Below, in pieces: positions 50,686 through 60,216 of a DNA stretch of 64,000 nt. How positions within the stretch are numbered: the stretch's first letter is position 1; every line of letters starts with the position of its first letter. This stretch comes from Gelria sp. Kuro-4 (GTDB lineage: Bacteria > Bacillota > DTU030 > DUMP01): positions 1,177,001 to 1,241,000 of the forward strand of contig NZ_AP024619.1 of assembly GCF_019668485.1 (NCBI RefSeq). The letters run 5' to 3'. The notes under the pieces are model-generated. The model ran no database searches. It was not told the origin of the DNA and worked only from the letters and a program-made list of their open reading frames with translations. Position numbers and translations under genes: made by a program.

Positions 50686-51708
50686 GTGCTGAGGCGGCAG
50701 AGGAGCGCCTGGTTGTACCTTGCGGTGGCGGCTGGGCTGTTCTTAACGGCGGCTCAGTCAGGCCGACCGGTTTTGGGTGCCGCCGGTACGGCCGGCAGGG
50801 CCCAGGGCGCCCCGGAAACGGGTAGAGGGAATCTTCAGGAAGGAAGAGGCCTTCCCGACGCCACCGGCGTGCTGCTGGCTGCAACGGGAGAAACCGCCGG
50901 CCTTTGTCCCGCCAAGGCCCTGGTTCTGGCGCTGGGCGGGCAGGTGTGCGCGAGTGCGGAGGGGGAGCTTGTGGCCCGTTTGCCGGGAGGGGAATTAAGG
51001 CTGGCGGCGGGAGAGCAGCGCGCGCTGTACGGCGGGGACCAGTATGTTCTGGCTTCGAGCCCGGTGGCGGGCGAGGACGGCTTGTACCTGGCGGCACCGG
51101 AGCTGGCCAGGCTCCTCAACCTCGAGGTTAGACAGCAGGTAGAGGAAGCGCTCTTTTTTGCTCCCGGAGGGAAGGAGGAGGCGAGGCTGCTTGAGGCCCG
51201 GACGTACGCCGACGGACCGGCCTGGTACCTCGTCGGGCGCGTGCGGAACGCTGGGAAACGGGCTCAGGAACTGGTACGGGTCTCGTGGGAGGTCGGAAAC
51301 AGCGCCGGGGAGGTGGTTTCGTCAACGGCCGGGTACATCAACCACCTCAATCAGGGCGAGGCCAAGGCTTTCAAGCTGCCGGCGCCGCTCAGGGGCGATG
51401 CAGCCTGGTATCGCATCGACACGGCCGCCGGCTTTCCGGGGGGACCGCGCGAACTGCAACTGACAGCTACGGCAGAACGGTATGACGACCGCCCGGCCAG
51501 CTACCTGAGTCTTCTTGGCCGGGTACAGAGCACAGGGCGTGCGGGTTACGACTTCCTTAAGGTGGTGGTGGAATTCTATGACGCGCGCGGCCGGCTGGTG
51601 GACGTGGACAGCGCCTTCATAAACTGCCTGGACCCCGGGACGAGTGCGTCCTTCACGGTTTACACGCCGCGCCTGGAGGCGACCAGCTGGCGGATAAAGT
51701 TCGATTAA
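50686..51708 (+). CDS. Secreted protein with two FxLYD-type domains
   Basis: 340 residues from GTG 50686, 8 bases after AAGGGG; GTG 50677 is too close to it. A signal peptide (about residues 8-32, 'LYLAVAAGLFLTAAQSG') leads to a copper-amine-oxidase-N-like domain ('ALVLALGGQVC', 'APELARLLNLEV'). Two FxLYD domains follow: 'PAWYLVGRVRNAGKRAQELV' with 'AGYINHLNQGEAKAF', and 'ASYLSLLGRVQSTGRAGYDF' with 'SAFINCLDPGTSASF'. These are beta-sandwich domains of unknown ligand. Extracellular scaffold or binding role inferred. Confidence 0.75.
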   Translation: MLRRQRSAWLYLAVAAGLFLTAAQSGRPVLGAAGTAGRAQGAPETGRGNLQEGRGLPDATGVLLAATGETAGLCPAKALVLALGGQVCASAEGELVARLPGGELRLAAGEQRALYGGDQYVLASSPVAGEDGLYLAAPELARLLNLEVRQQVEEALFFAPGGKEEARLLEARTYADGPAWYLVGRVRNAGKRAQELVRVSWEVGNSAGEVVSSTAGYINHLNQGEAKAFKLPAPLRGDAAWYRIDTAAGFPGGPRELQLTATAERYDDRPASYLSLLGRVQSTGRAGYDFLKVVVEFYDARGRLVDVDSAFINCLDPGTSASFTVYTPRLEATSWRIKFD

Positions 51709-51718
51709 GGAGATTTGC

Positions 51719-51747
51719 TTGACCCGGCCCGGGGCCCAGCCTATAAT
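51719..51747 (+). promoter_or_regulatory. SigA-type promoter for tsaE-tsaB-rimI
   Basis: TTGACC (51719-51724), 17-base spacer, TATAAT (51742-51747), 45 bases before tsaE. Confidence 0.75.
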
Positions 51748-51791
51748 TGAAGCGAGGAACGGCGTGAACAAGCACGGGAGGAGAGTGTGAG

Positions 51792-52298
51792 GTGCAGGTA
51801 ACCACACACAGCGTTGCGGAGACGGACGCAATGGGCACCCTCCTGGGCGAGAAACTGGAGCGGGGCATGGTGGTGGCACTTACCGGTGAACTGGGCGCCG
51901 GCAAGACCGCCTTCGCCCGGGGGGTGGCCCGCGGGCTTGGGGCGAACGGCCCGGTGACCAGCCCTACCTTTACCTTGATTCAGGAGTACGCCGGCCGGTT
52001 GCCGTTGTATCATTTTGATGTTTACCGTCTAACAGACCCGGCCGAGCTGGAAGAACTCGGCTACGAGGAGTATTTAGAAGGTGACGGCGTGTGCCTCGTT
52101 GAATGGGGCGACACGGTGCGGGACTGGTTGCCGGCGTCCTACTTGGAGGTACACCTCAGCGGGTACGACACCACCCGGACCCTCACCTTTATTCCCCACG
52201 GCAGCCGTTACGAAAAGTTGGTTGAGGAGCTGAAGGTACTTGTGGATGCTGGCTTTAGAGACGGCCACCCCGGCCGCCAGCGTGGCCCTGCTGAATGA
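51792..52298 (+). CDS. tsaE: tRNA t6A biosynthesis ATPase TsaE
   Basis: 168 residues from GTG 51792 after GGGAGGAG. Walker A 'LTGELGAGKTAFARGVARGL', 'VTSPTFTLIQEYAGRLPLYH', 'FDVYRLTDPAELEELGYEEY' and 'CLVEWGDTV' are TsaE hallmarks. It is the energising subunit of the complex with TsaB and TsaD that makes t6A37 in ANN-decoding tRNAs. Its 3' end overlaps tsaB by about 50 bases. Confidence 0.95.
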   Translation: MQVTTHSVAETDAMGTLLGEKLERGMVVALTGELGAGKTAFARGVARGLGANGPVTSPTFTLIQEYAGRLPLYHFDVYRLTDPAELEELGYEEYLEGDGVCLVEWGDTVRDWLPASYLEVHLSGYDTTRTLTFIPHGSRYEKLVEELKVLVDAGFRDGHPGRQRGPAE

Positions 52299-52962
52299 TG
52301 ACCAGGTGGTGGTGGAACACCACGAACGCTCCCGGCGGCGTCATGCCGAGAGCGTTGTTCCCACAATTGAGGCGCTGCTCAAGGAGCAGGGCCTGAAGCC
52401 GGCGGATCTGGGCGCCGTGGCCTGCGGCCGGGGACCAGGCTCTTTCACCGGGCTCAGAATCGGCCTCAGTACGGCTAAAGGGCTGGCCCAGGCTCTAGGG
52501 CTCCCCCTTATCACCGTGAGCACGCTCGATATCCTGGCGGCCGCTGTTTTTTTCCCGGACGGTTTGGTGGCCCCGCTGCTCGATGCCAAGCAGGGACACA
52601 TTTATGTGGCCTTTTATGAGGGAATTGAGAACATGGGATCCTGCGTCCGCCCTGCGGGCGGCTACCTGGCCCTGCGCCCGGCGGAGGTGGCCGCCGAGGC
52701 AGCGCGGCTGGCGGCGGGGAGGGAAGTGACGGTGTGCGGCGATGGCGCGCCCTTGGTGCGGGAGGCGCTGGCGGCGGCCGGGGTGACCGTGCGGGAGCTG
52801 CCGCCTGCCTTTAACTACCCGCGGGCGGGGGTACTGGGCAGGCTTGCTTTGGCCCGGCTGGGGCGCGGCGTGAGCGGCGATCCGGCGGCAGCCGAGCCGC
52901 TCTACGTGCGGCGGGCTGCGGCTGAACTGGCCCGGGAGGCCGAGCATGGAACCTGCTCGTGA
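52246..52962 (+). CDS. tsaB: t6A biosynthesis scaffold TsaB
   Basis: 238 residues from ATG 52246; TTG 52240 is possible. The ASKHA fold starts 'MLALETATPAASVALLNDDQ', with 'CGRGPGSFTGLRIGLSTAKG' and 'LDAKQGHIYVAFYE'. It dimerises with TsaD and lacks its metal site. It overlaps rimI by 17 bases. Confidence 0.94.
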   Translation: MLALETATPAASVALLNDDQVVVEHHERSRRRHAESVVPTIEALLKEQGLKPADLGAVACGRGPGSFTGLRIGLSTAKGLAQALGLPLITVSTLDILAAAVFFPDGLVAPLLDAKQGHIYVAFYEGIENMGSCVRPAGGYLALRPAEVAAEAARLAAGREVTVCGDGAPLVREALAAAGVTVRELPPAFNYPRAGVLGRLALARLGRGVSGDPAAAEPLYVRRAAAELAREAEHGTCS

Positions 52963-53404
52963 GGTGCGGATAGAACCCATGACGGTGGACGATATCCCCG
53001 GCGTGCTGGAGGTGGAGGTGGAGTCCTTTACCACGCCGTGGAAGCGGGACGCCTTTTTCTTTGAGCTCCTGCACAACAAAGTAGCCCACTACCTGGTGGC
53101 CAAGGCCGGCGACCGGGTGGTGGGCTACGGCGGGATGTGGATCCTGGTGGACGAGGCGCACGTGACGAATATCGCCGTTCACCCGGACTGGCGCCGGCGC
53201 GGCGTAGGCGAGACGCTGCTTAAGCGCCTCCTGGCCGAGGCCAAGGAGCACGGTGCGGACCGCATGACCCTGGAGGTGCGCAAATCCAACTGGAGCGCGC
53301 GCCGGCTTTACGAAAAGCTCGGCTTCGTCGTCCTCGGCTGCCGCCGCAACTACTACAGCGAGACTCACGAAGATGCGTTGATAATGTGGAAGTACGACCT
53401 GTAA
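52946..53404 (+). CDS. rimI: Ribosomal-protein N-acetyltransferase RimI
   Basis: 152 residues from ATG 52946. The GNAT acetyl-CoA loop is 'IAVHPDWRRRGVGETLLKRL', followed by 'LEVRKSNWSARRLYEKLGF' and 'RNYYSETHEDALIMW'. RimI acetylates the N-terminus of ribosomal protein S18. The gene order tsaE-tsaB-rimI is conserved; tsaD is usually next but here is 5.7 kb away. Confidence 0.93.
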   Translation: MEPAREVRIEPMTVDDIPGVLEVEVESFTTPWKRDAFFFELLHNKVAHYLVAKAGDRVVGYGGMWILVDEAHVTNIAVHPDWRRRGVGETLLKRLLAEAKEHGADRMTLEVRKSNWSARRLYEKLGFVVLGCRRNYYSETHEDALIMWKYDL

Positions 53405-53413
53405 ACGTGCAAA

Positions 53414-53460
53414 AAGGGAGCCCCCTGCCTTGAGCCGGGCAGGGAAAGGCTCCCTTGTTT
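53414..53460 (+). terminator. Terminator of tsaE-tsaB-rimI
   Basis: AAGGGAGCC and GGCTCCCTT form the outer stem, with an inner CCCTGCC / GGGCAGGG pairing, followed by GTTTGTT. Confidence 0.85.
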
Positions 53461-53493
53461 GTTGCGGGCGTGCTCAGGGCTGCGCGGGCGCCG

Positions 53494-54684
53494 CTAGTCG
53501 GCGGCAAGGAACCTTGCCGCCACCCCGGCCAGGATGGTGACGCCGGTTTCCAGCGCCGCTTCGTCGAAGGTGTACTTGGGGTGGTGGGCCAGGGGTAGGA
53601 TGCCCCGGCTTTCGTTTTTCGCGCCCAGCCAGAAGAAGGCGCCGGGCACCTGCTCCAGGTAGTAGGCAAAGTCTTCGGAACCCATCACCGGGCGCGACAG
53701 GCGCTCGACGTTTTCGGCTCCTAAAAGGTCGCGGCCGACTTCCTCCACCAGGGCCACCAGGGTGTCGCTATTGATCACCGGCGGCAGACCCCACTCGTAG
53801 CGGCAGGTGCAGGCGGCGCCGGCGCTCTGGGCGATGCCCCGGGCCGTGCGCTCGATGAGTGCGGGCAGTTTCTTTCTGACTTCCGGGGTTAGGGTGCGCA
53901 CAGTGGCGGCGAATTCCACCTCGCCGGGGATGATATTGGGCGCGGTGCCCCCGTGAACGGTGCCCACGCTGATGACCGCCTGGTCGAGCGGGTCCACCTG
54001 GCGGCTGACGATGGTCTGTAGACCCAGGATCACCTGGGCCGCGGTTACCACCGGGTCGATCGCCAGGTGGGGCGTGGAGCCGTGGCCGGCCTGCCCGGTG
54101 ATAGTGAGGTAGGCGTAGTCGGCGGCCGCCATCATGGGACCGTAGGTTACCCCGATGTGGCCCGCCGCTACGCTGGGCCAGAGGTGCAGGCCGAAGACGG
54201 CGTCGACACCCTCAAGGGCGCCGGCCTCGCGCAAGGCTAGGGCACCGCTGGGAAGCTTCTCTTCCGACGGCTGGAAGATGAACTTCACGTTGCCGCCAAG
54301 GCTTTTCCGCAGCCCCGCCAGGACCTTGGCCGCGCCCAGCAACATGGCGGTATGGCCGTCGTGGCCGCAGGCGTGCATCACGCCGGGGTTTTCTGAGGCG
54401 AAAGGCAGCCCCGTGTCCTCGCTGAGCGGGAGGGCATCCATGTCCGCCCGGAGGGCCACGGTCTTGCCGGGCCTCCCACCTTCGAGGACGGCCAGAACAC
54501 CGGTCCCGGCGACGCCCGTCTCGACCTTAAGGCCCAGGCGGGCCAAGTAATCCGCCGCCACCTGGGCGGTGCGCTTTTCGGCGAAGGCCAATTCCGGGTG
54601 GCGGTGAAAATCCCGCCGCAGAGCCACCACCTCGGGGAAAAGAGCGTGCGCCCGCTCCCGAATGGCGTTTAAGAGATCGTTCAC
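53494..54684 (-). CDS. M20 family amidohydrolase/aminoacylase
   Basis: 396 residues. Di-metal ligands: 'VMHACGHDGHTAMLLG' (Cys/His and H-D-x-H), 'FIFQPSEEKLPSG' (E-E), 'GLHLWPSV' (His) and 'PVMGSEDFAYY'. The lid domain has 'GQAGHGSTPHLAIDPV'. The group includes AbgB/AbgA-type p-aminobenzoyl-glutamate hydrolase and N-acyl amino acid amidases. It is directly downstream of an AbgT-type transporter gene on the same strand, so p-aminobenzoyl-glutamate is a plausible substrate (inference). Confidence 0.9.
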   Translation of the reverse strand: MNDLLNAIRERAHALFPEVVALRRDFHRHPELAFAEKRTAQVAADYLARLGLKVETGVAGTGVLAVLEGGRPGKTVALRADMDALPLSEDTGLPFASENPGVMHACGHDGHTAMLLGAAKVLAGLRKSLGGNVKFIFQPSEEKLPSGALALREAGALEGVDAVFGLHLWPSVAAGHIGVTYGPMMAAADYAYLTITGQAGHGSTPHLAIDPVVTAAQVILGLQTIVSRQVDPLDQAVISVGTVHGGTAPNIIPGEVEFAATVRTLTPEVRKKLPALIERTARGIAQSAGAACTCRYEWGLPPVINSDTLVALVEEVGRDLLGAENVERLSRPVMGSEDFAYYLEQVPGAFFWLGAKNESRGILPLAHHPKYTFDEAALETGVTILAGVAARFLAAD

Positions 54685-54745
54685 CTTAAGGACTTCCTTT
54701 CCGGACTAAGAGTGGGTAACGCAGAAAGGCCGGGCCGTCTGTGCC

Positions 54746-56280
54746 TTAGAGGTTGATGAAGGCACCGGGACCGAGCGGCAGGCCGAGGAAGAACCAGGCC
54801 ACAAAGAGCAGGATCCAGAAGATGGCAAAGAAGATGGTGTAAGGCAGGAGTAAGGAGATCAGGGTGCCCATGCCGAGGTCTTCGTCGTACTGCTGAGCGA
54901 ACCCGAGGAGAATGGGGAAGTACGGGAGCAGCGGCGTAATGGGGTTGGTGATGGAGTCGCCGATACGGTACGCCAGCTGGGTGAAGGCCGGGTGGTAACC
55001 CAGCAGCATGAACATGGGGACGAAGATGGGTGAGAGGATGGCCCACTTGGCGGAGGCGTGGCGATGAGGATGTTGATGAGGCAGCTCACGACGATAAAGC
55101 CGATCAAGAGCCCCAGCCCGGTGAGGCCGATGTTTTGTAGAAACTCCGCGCCCTTGATGGCGATGATGGGCCCCAGGTTGCTCCACTGGAAGAAGGCGAG
55201 GAACTGCGCGGCGACGAAGGCCAGCGCCATGAAGGGCCCCATCTCAGCCAGCGCTTTGCTGATCATGGCGCTGGTGTCTCTTCCGGACTTGATGGTGCCC
55301 GCGGCGTAACCATACGCCAGACCTGGAATGAGGAAGAGAAACATGGTGATGGGGATGATGCTGTCCATGAAGGGGGAAATCACCAGGGAGTGGGTCTTGG
55401 GGTCGCGCAGGAGGCCGTTCGTGGGAACCGTTAGGAGAAGGAGAAGGGCCACGTAGAGGACCGTCGCCAGTGCGGCGGCCTTGAGGCCGCGCGCTTCGCC
55501 GGCCTTGAGCGGCTCAGCGGTAACTGACTCGCCCTGCCAGGGGCCGAGGCGCGGTTCGACGATGTGGTTGTTGACCCAGGTGGCGAGCGGGGTGAAAACC
55601 AAGGTGGCCGCAATGAGGAAGAACCAGTTGTTGGCCGGGTTGGTGATAAAGTTGGGGTCGATGAGCTGGGCGGCTTTCTGGGTGAAGCCGGCGGCCAGAG
55701 CATCGGTCATGGTGATGAGAACATTGGCAGAAAAGCCGCCGGCGCACGCCGCGTAGGCCAGGGCCATGCCGGCCAGGGGGTGGCGGTGCAGACTGAGAAA
55801 GACCATGGCCGCGATGGGTGGAAGGACGATGAAGGCGGAATCACCGGCAGCATTGCCGAGAATGCCGAAAAAGATGATGGTAGGAACAATGAGGGCTTCC
55901 GGTGCTTTAATCACGGCCGTGCGCATGAGGGCGGAGATAAGGCCGGACTTGTCCGCCACGCCGACGCCGACCATGGTGACCAGGACGAGGCCCAAGGGCG
56001 GGAAAGAGGTGAAGTTTTTCACCAGACCGGTGAGGATTTTTACCAGGCCCGGGCCGCTGAGGAGGTTCACCGCCTTGATGACCTCCTTGGTACCCGGGTT
56101 GACCGCCTCCAGGCCGGCGCCGGCCGCGACGTAGGAACCGATGAGTGCCAGGACGCAAAAAACGGTGAAGAGGGTCAGGGGATCCGGCAGCTTGTTGCCG
56201 AGGTACTCAACCACGTCGAGAAAGGCATTAAACAAGCCGCTGGGTTTCGCCGCCTTGACAGGCGGTGCCACGGTGCGCAC
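54746..56280 (-). pseudogene. abgT: AbgT-family transporter with a frameshift
   Basis: From GTG 56280 (after GAAGGGAG) the minus-strand frame reads a typical AbgT protein: 'NKLPDPLTLFTVFCVLAL', 'GNAAGDSAFIVLPPIAAMVF', 'GFSANVLITMTDALAAGFTQ' and '[20 protein letters not shown]'. At about 55050-55066 the frame breaks after 'INILIAT'. The remaining family sequence, '[20 protein letters not shown]' to '[12 protein letters not shown]', continues in another frame to 54746. One missing base explains it. A full protein would be ~510 residues with about twelve membrane segments. It imports p-aminobenzoyl-glutamate in relatives. It may be a sequencing error or a recent inactivation. Confidence 0.8.
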
Positions 56281-56755
56281 AGCTAACAGCTCCCTTCGTA
56301 TGCATGTCTGCCGGCGCTGCGGGGCGCCGACGTACCGTAGCAACACAACGAACATATTAAATTCAACCTTCACCTGGCGATTTCCTGCTGAGGCACCAAC
56401 AGCGTAAGGTATGCTGACAAATAAAAGCGTACCGCGGCAGGGAGCCGCCTGCCGACACGGCTACGGTCCGGCGCTTGGGCGGCGCCGCTTCCGTGAGGGA
56501 GCGGAACGCATAGGCCAGGGGTATCGCGAGCGGTTGCCCCGCCTCCCCTTAGACCGCCGGGGCGACGGATGCTGCGGCCTTGTTTGCGGCGTCTTCCGGC
56601 ACGCCGGTTGGCGATGGCCGCCGGCGCGAAGGACGCCGCAGAAAAGAGTTCCCCCAGGGCAAGCGTGGTATCCGGGTACGCCCCCGTGCCGAACGGATTC
56701 GCGGTCTTGCCGTCCGCCCCGGAAAAATAGGCCCCCCAGGTGGGCGCAAGAAAAT

Positions 56756-56763
56756 GGTATAAT
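56756..56763 (+). promoter_or_regulatory. -10 region before the CitA-like kinase
   Basis: GGTATAAT, with TG one base before, is an extended -10 box; an ATG overlaps it, which argues for the later ATG at 56780 as start. No -35 match is seen. Confidence 0.45.
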
Positions 56764-56779
56764 GGCCTCAGGTGATAAC

Positions 56780-58375
56780 ATGCGGGGTAAAGCCTTAAGC
56801 CTAAGGACACTGATCATCATTCTGGTGACGGCGGTGGTGGTATCTTCCCTCGCCTTGGTGGCCTTTCTTACTGCGCAGGTCATGGAGCGCAACATGAAGG
56901 ACCAGATCGGCCAGAATGCCTTGAGCGTGGCCCGCCTGGTGGCCTCCCTCCCCGAGATCCGCGCGGCCTGCCAGGCGCCGGACCCGGCGGCGGCCTTGGG
57001 CCCCCTGGTGGACAAAGTGCGGGAGCGCAGCGGGGCGGGCTTCGTGGTGGTCATGAATATGAACGGTATTCGCTACACGCACCCCAACCCGGATCTGGTG
57101 GGCCGGCGTTTTACCGGCGGGGACGAAGGCCCCGCCCTTAGAGGCGCCGAGTACTACTCGGCGGCGGTGGGGGTGTCCGGGCCGTCCATCCGCGGGTTTG
57201 CGCCGGTGTACGACGCCGGCGGCCGGCAGATTGCCGTTGTGGCCGTAGGCATCTTCCAGAGCGGCCTCTACCGGGCGCTGCGGGAGCTGCGCTGGGCCGT
57301 CCTCAGCACGGCGGTCTGGGGGCTGGTGGTGGGCCTTATCGGCGCCGTGCTCCTGGCGGCGCGGATCAAGCGGGCCATCTTCAACCTGGAACCGCTGGAG
57401 ATCGCCACGTTGCAGCAGGAACAGCAGGCCATGCTTTACTCCCTGCGCGAGGGCATCATCGCCATCGGCAGCGACCAGCGCATTGCCCTCATCAATGAAG
57501 AAGCGCGGCGCATCATGGGCCTGGGACCGGAGTGCGTGGGCCGGCCCATCGAAGAACAAGTCCCATCGACGCGGCTACCCGAGGTGCTGGCCAGCGGACG
57601 GCCGGAGTACGACCAGGAGCAGCTCATCAACGGCCGGGCCATTCTCACCAACCGGGTACCCGTGGTGGTAAACGGGCGGGTGGTGGGGGCACTGGCGACC
57701 TTCCGGGACCGTACCGAGATCCAGGGGCTCATGGAAGAACTGACCGGCGTCAAGCAGCTGGTGACGGCGCTCCGGGCCCAATCCCACGAGTTTATGAACA
57801 AGCTGCACACCATACTGGGCCTCATTCAGCTGGGAGAATACGAGGAAGCAGCGCGTTTCATCAACCAGACCAGTCACCAGCAGCAGCGGCTGGTAAGCCT
57901 GGTGGTGCGGCGGATCAAGAACCCGGCCGTGGCCGGGCTGCTTCTGGGCAAAATCGCCGAGGCGCGCGAGCGTCAGGTGAAGCTTGTCATCCGCCCGGAC
58001 AGCCACCTGGAGGAGCTGCCGCCCCTGTTTGACACCTATCAGATGGTGGCGGTGCTGGGCAACCTGGTGCAGAACGCCATCGAGGCGGTGGAGCAGCTGC
58101 CGCCGGCGCGGCGCGAGGTGGCAGTGTCGGTCTATAGCCGGCCGCACCGCCTGGAGCTTTTTGTGCATGACCGCGGCCCTGGCATCCCGCCGGAGCTCCG
58201 CGCCCACATCTTCACGCCCAACTTCTCTACCAAGGAAGGGGCGCGCGGTTTGGGCCTGCACCTGGTGAAGGAGCACGTGAACGCCGCCGGCGGGCGCATC
58301 CAGCTGCGCACCTCGCGGCGCGGCACTTCCTTCCGGATCACCATCCCGGGCGGGGAAGGGGGGCAGGCAGCATGA
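56780..58375 (+). CDS. CitA/DcuS-type sensor histidine kinase
   Basis: 531 residues from ATG 56780. Two membrane segments (about residues 8-32 and 166-188) flank an extracellular PAS-like sensor ('FVVVMNMNGIRYTHPNPDLV', 'GRQIAVVAVGIFQSG'). A cytoplasmic PAS follows ('ALINEEARRIMG'), then a SpoOB-type dimerisation helix with His in 'SHEFMNKLHTILGL' and an HATPase ('FSTKEGARGLGLHLVKEHV'). The group senses C4-dicarboxylates, citrate or related acids. It overlaps the regulator gene by 4 bases (ATGA) and is divergent from the AbgT/M20 genes, which it may control (inference). Confidence 0.9.
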   Translation: MRGKALSLRTLIIILVTAVVVSSLALVAFLTAQVMERNMKDQIGQNALSVARLVASLPEIRAACQAPDPAAALGPLVDKVRERSGAGFVVVMNMNGIRYTHPNPDLVGRRFTGGDEGPALRGAEYYSAAVGVSGPSIRGFAPVYDAGGRQIAVVAVGIFQSGLYRALRELRWAVLSTAVWGLVVGLIGAVLLAARIKRAIFNLEPLEIATLQQEQQAMLYSLREGIIAIGSDQRIALINEEARRIMGLGPECVGRPIEEQVPSTRLPEVLASGRPEYDQEQLINGRAILTNRVPVVVNGRVVGALATFRDRTEIQGLMEELTGVKQLVTALRAQSHEFMNKLHTILGLIQLGEYEEAARFINQTSHQQQRLVSLVVRRIKNPAVAGLLLGKIAEARERQVKLVIRPDSHLEELPPLFDTYQMVAVLGNLVQNAIEAVEQLPPARREVAVSVYSRPHRLELFVHDRGPGIPPELRAHIFTPNFSTKEGARGLGLHLVKEHVNAAGGRIQLRTSRRGTSFRITIPGGEGGQAA

Positions 58376-59052
58376 ACGAGCTTGTCCGGGTACTCATTGT
58401 GGAAGACGATCCCATGGTGGCGGGAATAAACCGGAAATACACGGAGAAGGCGGGCCGTTTTCAGGTGATCGGCCTGGCCGCGAGCGGCGAAGAGGCGGTG
58501 GCGGCGGTGCGGGAGAAACGCCCCGACCTGGTGCTGCTGGACGTCTACCTCCCGCGCGGCAACGGCCTGGAGGTGCTCAAGGGCATTCGGGCGGCGAACA
58601 TCGCTGCCGATGTCATCCTCATTACGGCGGCCCAGGATGTGGCCACGGTGGAGGAGGCGCTGCGCTACGGCGCGGTGGACTACATCATCAAGCCGTTCGA
58701 TTTTGAACGGCTGGCCCGGACGCTCAGCGCGTACTGCGAGCGCCGGCGGCGCCTGGCGGAGCACCAGAAGCTGGCCCAGGAAGAGATCGACCGCTTGGTG
58801 CAGGGCGCAGCCGTAACGGCGGCTCCTACGGGGCTGCCCAAGGGGATCGACCCGTACACCTTGGAACAGGTGCGCGATTACCTGGCCCAAAACGCGCGCG
58901 GCTACTCGGCGCAGGAGACGGCGGCCGGCCTCGGACTGTCGCGGATCACGGCGCGCCGCTACCTGGAGTTCCTGGCGGCCGCCGGGGAAGTGGAGGTGGA
59001 GCTGGAGTACGCCGCCGTAGGGCGGCCGGTAAAACGATATCGCAAGGCTTAA
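58372..59052 (+). CDS. CitB/DcuR-type response regulator
   Basis: 226 residues. Receiver: 'LIVEDDPMVAGINRKY', phospho-Asp in 'LVLLDVYLPRGNGLEV', Thr in 'VILITAAQDV' and Lys in 'YIIKPFDFERL'. The C-terminal HTH ('GYSAQETAAGLGLSRITARR') and 'VGRPVKRYRKA' tail match the CitB/DcuR family. It pairs with the kinase upstream. Confidence 0.92.
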   Translation: MNELVRVLIVEDDPMVAGINRKYTEKAGRFQVIGLAASGEEAVAAVREKRPDLVLLDVYLPRGNGLEVLKGIRAANIAADVILITAAQDVATVEEALRYGAVDYIIKPFDFERLARTLSAYCERRRRLAEHQKLAQEEIDRLVQGAAVTAAPTGLPKGIDPYTLEQVRDYLAQNARGYSAQETAAGLGLSRITARRYLEFLAAAGEVEVELEYAAVGRPVKRYRKA

Positions 59053-59100
59053 CTTTTGCCCGCCCACTGGGTGGGCCATACTAGGCATGAGGTGAAGGGA

Positions 59101-60171
59101 TTGGACGGCGGAGAGATCATTCTTGGCATCGAGACTTCGTGCGATGAAACCTCGGCGGCGGTGGTCCAGGGCGGGCGGCGCCTCCTGGCCAACGTCATCT
59201 CCTCGCAGGTAAACCTGCATGCCCTTTACGGCGGCGTAGTGCCGGAGCTGGCGTCGCGGCGGCATGTGGAGCTTATTGTCCCGGCTGTGGCAGAGGCGCT
59301 GAAAGAAGCCGGCTTAAGCTTCGCCGACCTGGATGCAGTGGCGGTGACCTGCGGCCCCGGGCTGGTGGGGGCGCTCCTGGTGGGCCTCTCCTACGCCAAG
59401 GCGGTGGCGCTGGCGCGCGGCGTGCCTCTGGTGGGGGTGCACCACACCGCAGCTCATATTTACGCCAACCTGCTGGTGCACCCGGAGCTGGAGCCGCCTT
59501 TTCTCAGCCTGGTGGTCTCAGGCGGGCACACGTCCCTGGTGTATGTGCGCGCCCCAGGGGCCTACGACCTTTTAGGTCAGACGGTGGACGACGCCGCCGG
59601 TGAGGCCCTGGACAAGATTGCGCGCGCCCTGGGACTGGGCTATCCCGGTGGCCCGGCCATCGAGCGGCTGGCGCGGGAGGGCGACCCCGAGGCTTTGCCG
59701 CTGCCGCGGGCGGTGGTGCGGGAGCACCCGCTCGACTTCAGCTTCAGCGGGCTCAAGACGGCAGTGCTGAACTACCTTAACCACCTGAAGCAGCGGGGGG
59801 AGGAGCCGAACAAGGCCGATGTGGCGGCCAGCCTGCAGCGGGCGGTGATGGAAGTGCTGGTGGAGCGGGCGCTTACGGCGGCCGAGCTCACGGGCGCCCG
59901 TCGGCTTGTGCTGGCCGGCGGCGTGGCGGCCAACGGTGAGCTGCGCACCCGGCTGGCGGAGCAGGCGGCCCGGGCGAATCTCCAGGTGCTGGCGCCGCCG
60001 CCGGCGCTCTGTACGGACAACGCGGCCATGGTGGCCTGCGCCGGGTACTTCTACCTTCAGCATGGTCTTACGGCGCCCCTGTCCCTGAATGCTTTCGCCA
60101 ACCTGCCGCTGGGGGCGGAGCAGGGCTGGGGAAAACGTGGGGAAAAAGAGAGCGCCCGCGGCAAAAAATAA
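59101..60171 (+). CDS. tsaD: tRNA t6A transferase TsaD
   Basis: 356 residues from TTG 59101, preceded by GAGGTGAAGGG. 'ILGIETSCDETSAAVVQ', the metal-binding 'GVHHTAAHIYANLL' (H-x3-H), 'LSLVVSGGHTSLVY', 'DDAAGEALDKIARAL' and 'CTDNAAMVACAGYFYL' are all present. It transfers threonylcarbamoyl to A37 with TsaB and TsaE, whose genes are at 51792-52962. The C-terminus is Lys/Glu-rich and extends past the family core. Confidence 0.95.
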   Translation: MDGGEIILGIETSCDETSAAVVQGGRRLLANVISSQVNLHALYGGVVPELASRRHVELIVPAVAEALKEAGLSFADLDAVAVTCGPGLVGALLVGLSYAKAVALARGVPLVGVHHTAAHIYANLLVHPELEPPFLSLVVSGGHTSLVYVRAPGAYDLLGQTVDDAAGEALDKIARALGLGYPGGPAIERLAREGDPEALPLPRAVVREHPLDFSFSGLKTAVLNYLNHLKQRGEEPNKADVAASLQRAVMEVLVERALTAAELTGARRLVLAGGVAANGELRTRLAEQAARANLQVLAPPPALCTDNAAMVACAGYFYLQHGLTAPLSLNAFANLPLGAEQGWGKRGEKESARGKK

Positions 60172-60216
60172 GGCCGCTGCCCGGCCGGTTTTCCCCGCCT
60201 AGGCGGCAGGTCTTCC

